Positions 62,581 through 64,000 of a stretch of DNA of 64,000 bases are shown here, one piece after another; the first letter of the stretch is position 1, and each line of letters starts with the position of its first letter. Location of the stretch: NCBI GenBank assembly GCA_963277665.1, contig OY728143.1, forward strand, positions 540,736,394 through 540,800,393, given 5' to 3'. The stretch is from Viscum album. Its lineage: Eukaryota > Streptophyta > Magnoliopsida > Santalales > Viscaceae. Made by a program: the position numbers and the translations under genes. The notes beneath the pieces were generated by a model. It ran no database searches. It was not told where the DNA came from and saw only the letters and a program-made list of their open reading frames with translations.

Positions 62581-64000
62581 GGATTGGGTCAACTGACAAT
62601 TATTTTTCCAATCAAGTAGTAATATAATATAATTATAGGTATATACACATTATTCATATATAAATACACATGGAAGATACTTGGATCTATATAAGGTGTC
62701 ATGATTCCATTTAGGATAGATATATTCATAGATACATAACTATTCATGGAATATAATCCTATAGGGGAACATGAAAAAATATGATTATAAGAGGATATTG
62801 TGTACGATATAATGAGTGGTGTCCTATGTATCAAAATATTGTAAAAAAAGAGTCCATATAGATTGATTGAACATTTTATTTTCATGTAGTAGGACCACAC
62901 CATGCAGTTTGACATAAAAATAATAGGAAATGATTGATATGGATGGAGTTAAAATAATGGATTGTTTCATACATTTAGTGATTCTCCTATAGATAATAGG
63001 TTGGTGATTACACCTTTTAGATGTTTGAATATGTGAAATTATGAATGATAATAATATCACTGGAATCATAGCACTTCAATACAACACGATTTATCAGTAT
63101 TTTGATATTCAATAGGCTGTATGATATCAACCACATTTTCTAATTGTATTCTGATGGAATATACAAATGAATTGAAATCCCATTATTGAATAACCCTCAT
63201 CAACTACTCATGAAATATAAAGGGTGTTTGGAGGGTAATTGGGATATGATATCCAATAAGAGTGAATTGTGGATTACATTGTGAAGAGTTGTTAATAGGA
63301 ATATTCACCCCACCTACTTATGGATGTCAGAGGGTCTATAGGGCGCTCGATAATAAGAAAGAAAAAGGGGATTACTCAATGGTGGGGATATGCAACCATT
63401 ATTTACCTATTCCAAATCGATAGATTTTGTATCACAATTGGTTAATTTAAAATATTATTTCATTAATGTAGTCTAATTTGTGTTAAGTTCTTTTAAGAAT
63501 GGGGAGCTAATAACCCATTTTCCAAATTATATTATTCATAACATAGTGTCATGTCTTGTGTATTAACCCAAAATGTTATAAAATAGAATTCCCTTTGTAA
63601 TTTAATGAATTTCTTATTATTTAATATATATTTAGAATAAATCATACACAAATTATTTATATTATATCCTTTCTTATTAAATTGAGAATTAATAATCTTC
63701 ATGATGGAATAAATTTCCATTCCACAATGATCACATGATTGGTATTAATATAGTATTTTAACAAATCAGATTTACATAGAAAAAGGAATTGATGTCCTCA
63801 ACCAGTAGAAGCATACCCTATGAAGACAATTTATCAGATCATTCAGGGAAGGTAACATCATTAAGGATTTCCCTTGAAAAATAACTTGCCGAGATCAAAC
63901 AACTTATGAATTGAATAAATTCCTTTAATGTAGAAGTTCACGGTCATCGAGATCATGTCCTAAAACATGTTCATTGAACCTCCCCATAAATGGCCCACTA
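62581..64000. repeat. Window-end direct repeat, copy B
   Basis: Collinear with 1-1,420 in the same orientation, with practically no net length change. Shared anchors are GTAGTAATATAATATAAT near the start and CATCGAGATCATGTC and ATTCATTGAACCTCC-like text near the end. It runs off the window, so its right limit is unknown. Confidence 0.8.

Noticed and set aside
62589..62915. Paired minus-strand frames in the two end repeats as a copia integrase remnant (IHRTP motif)
   Set aside because: One short motif resembles copia INRTP, but the following residues do not fit the family. Similarity between the copies only reflects the DNA repeat.
1..64000. CRISPR arrays, bacterial operons, riboswitches or organellar genes
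   Set aside because: No regularly spaced short repeats with unique spacers, no ribosome binding site context and no organellar coding content. All organised structure is explained by plant retroelements.

Overview
The window is plant nuclear DNA: very AT-rich, with no host gene that I can recognise, and made almost entirely of LTR retrotransposons in several states of decay. The plant assignment rests on Ty3/gypsy chromovirus polyproteins (gag, protease, reverse transcriptase, RNase H, integrase, chromodomain), initiator-tRNA-Met-type primer sites (TTGGTATCA), multi-kilobase LTRs and nested insertion, all typical of large plant genomes. I cannot name the species.

Left part, 1-22,905. Bases 1-1,424 are one copy of a repeat whose second copy fills 62,581-64,000 at an almost constant offset of 62,580. 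A probable old plus-oriented LTR follows (about 1,425-3,690). Next comes a heavily decayed minus-strand Ty3/gypsy element: coding relics at 3,700-6,935, primer site at 7,422-7,434, 5' LTR at 7,436-9,422. A second decayed element on the plus strand abuts it head to head at 9,422/9,423: 5' LTR 9,423-12,620, gag-pol relics 13,320-17,600, 3' LTR from 17,649. A Ty1/copia 3' end relic lies at 19,845-19,971.

Centre, 22,906-46,199. One chromovirus (probably Tekay/Del-like) sits on the minus strand with a perfect 5-bp target duplication (ATTTT). Its LTRs are 3,613 bp each and its polyprotein (31,038 to 26,557) carries many stops and two frameshifts. Its right LTR is split by a younger non-autonomous element (32,968-44,288) with LTRs of 4,827 and 4,823 bp and a 1,671-bp internal region without recognisable retrotransposon genes. 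That region contains an antisense tRNA-derived, SINE-like unit. The chromovirus is itself inserted in an older repeat (21,540-22,905 plus 46,205-47,058) whose second copy is at about 51,090-53,175. Three layers of insertion can therefore be read directly.

Right part, 46,205-64,000. This is old, G-poor or AT-rich DNA with few recognisable relics: a copia RNase H fragment near 54.2-54.6 kb on the minus strand, a weak RT-like motif near 60.6 kb, and then the terminal repeat.

The most interesting structure is a conserved hairpin module in the transcribed part of the LTRs. It has stacked inverted-repeat stems closing a 22-nt loop that contains the palindrome CGTACGTACG. It occurs twice per LTR, about 180 bp apart, in both the chromovirus and the non-autonomous element, and counterparts appear in two older elements. 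A palindromic CCAATGCATTGG module is also shared between families. These shared pieces suggest that the non-autonomous element uses the chromovirus machinery.
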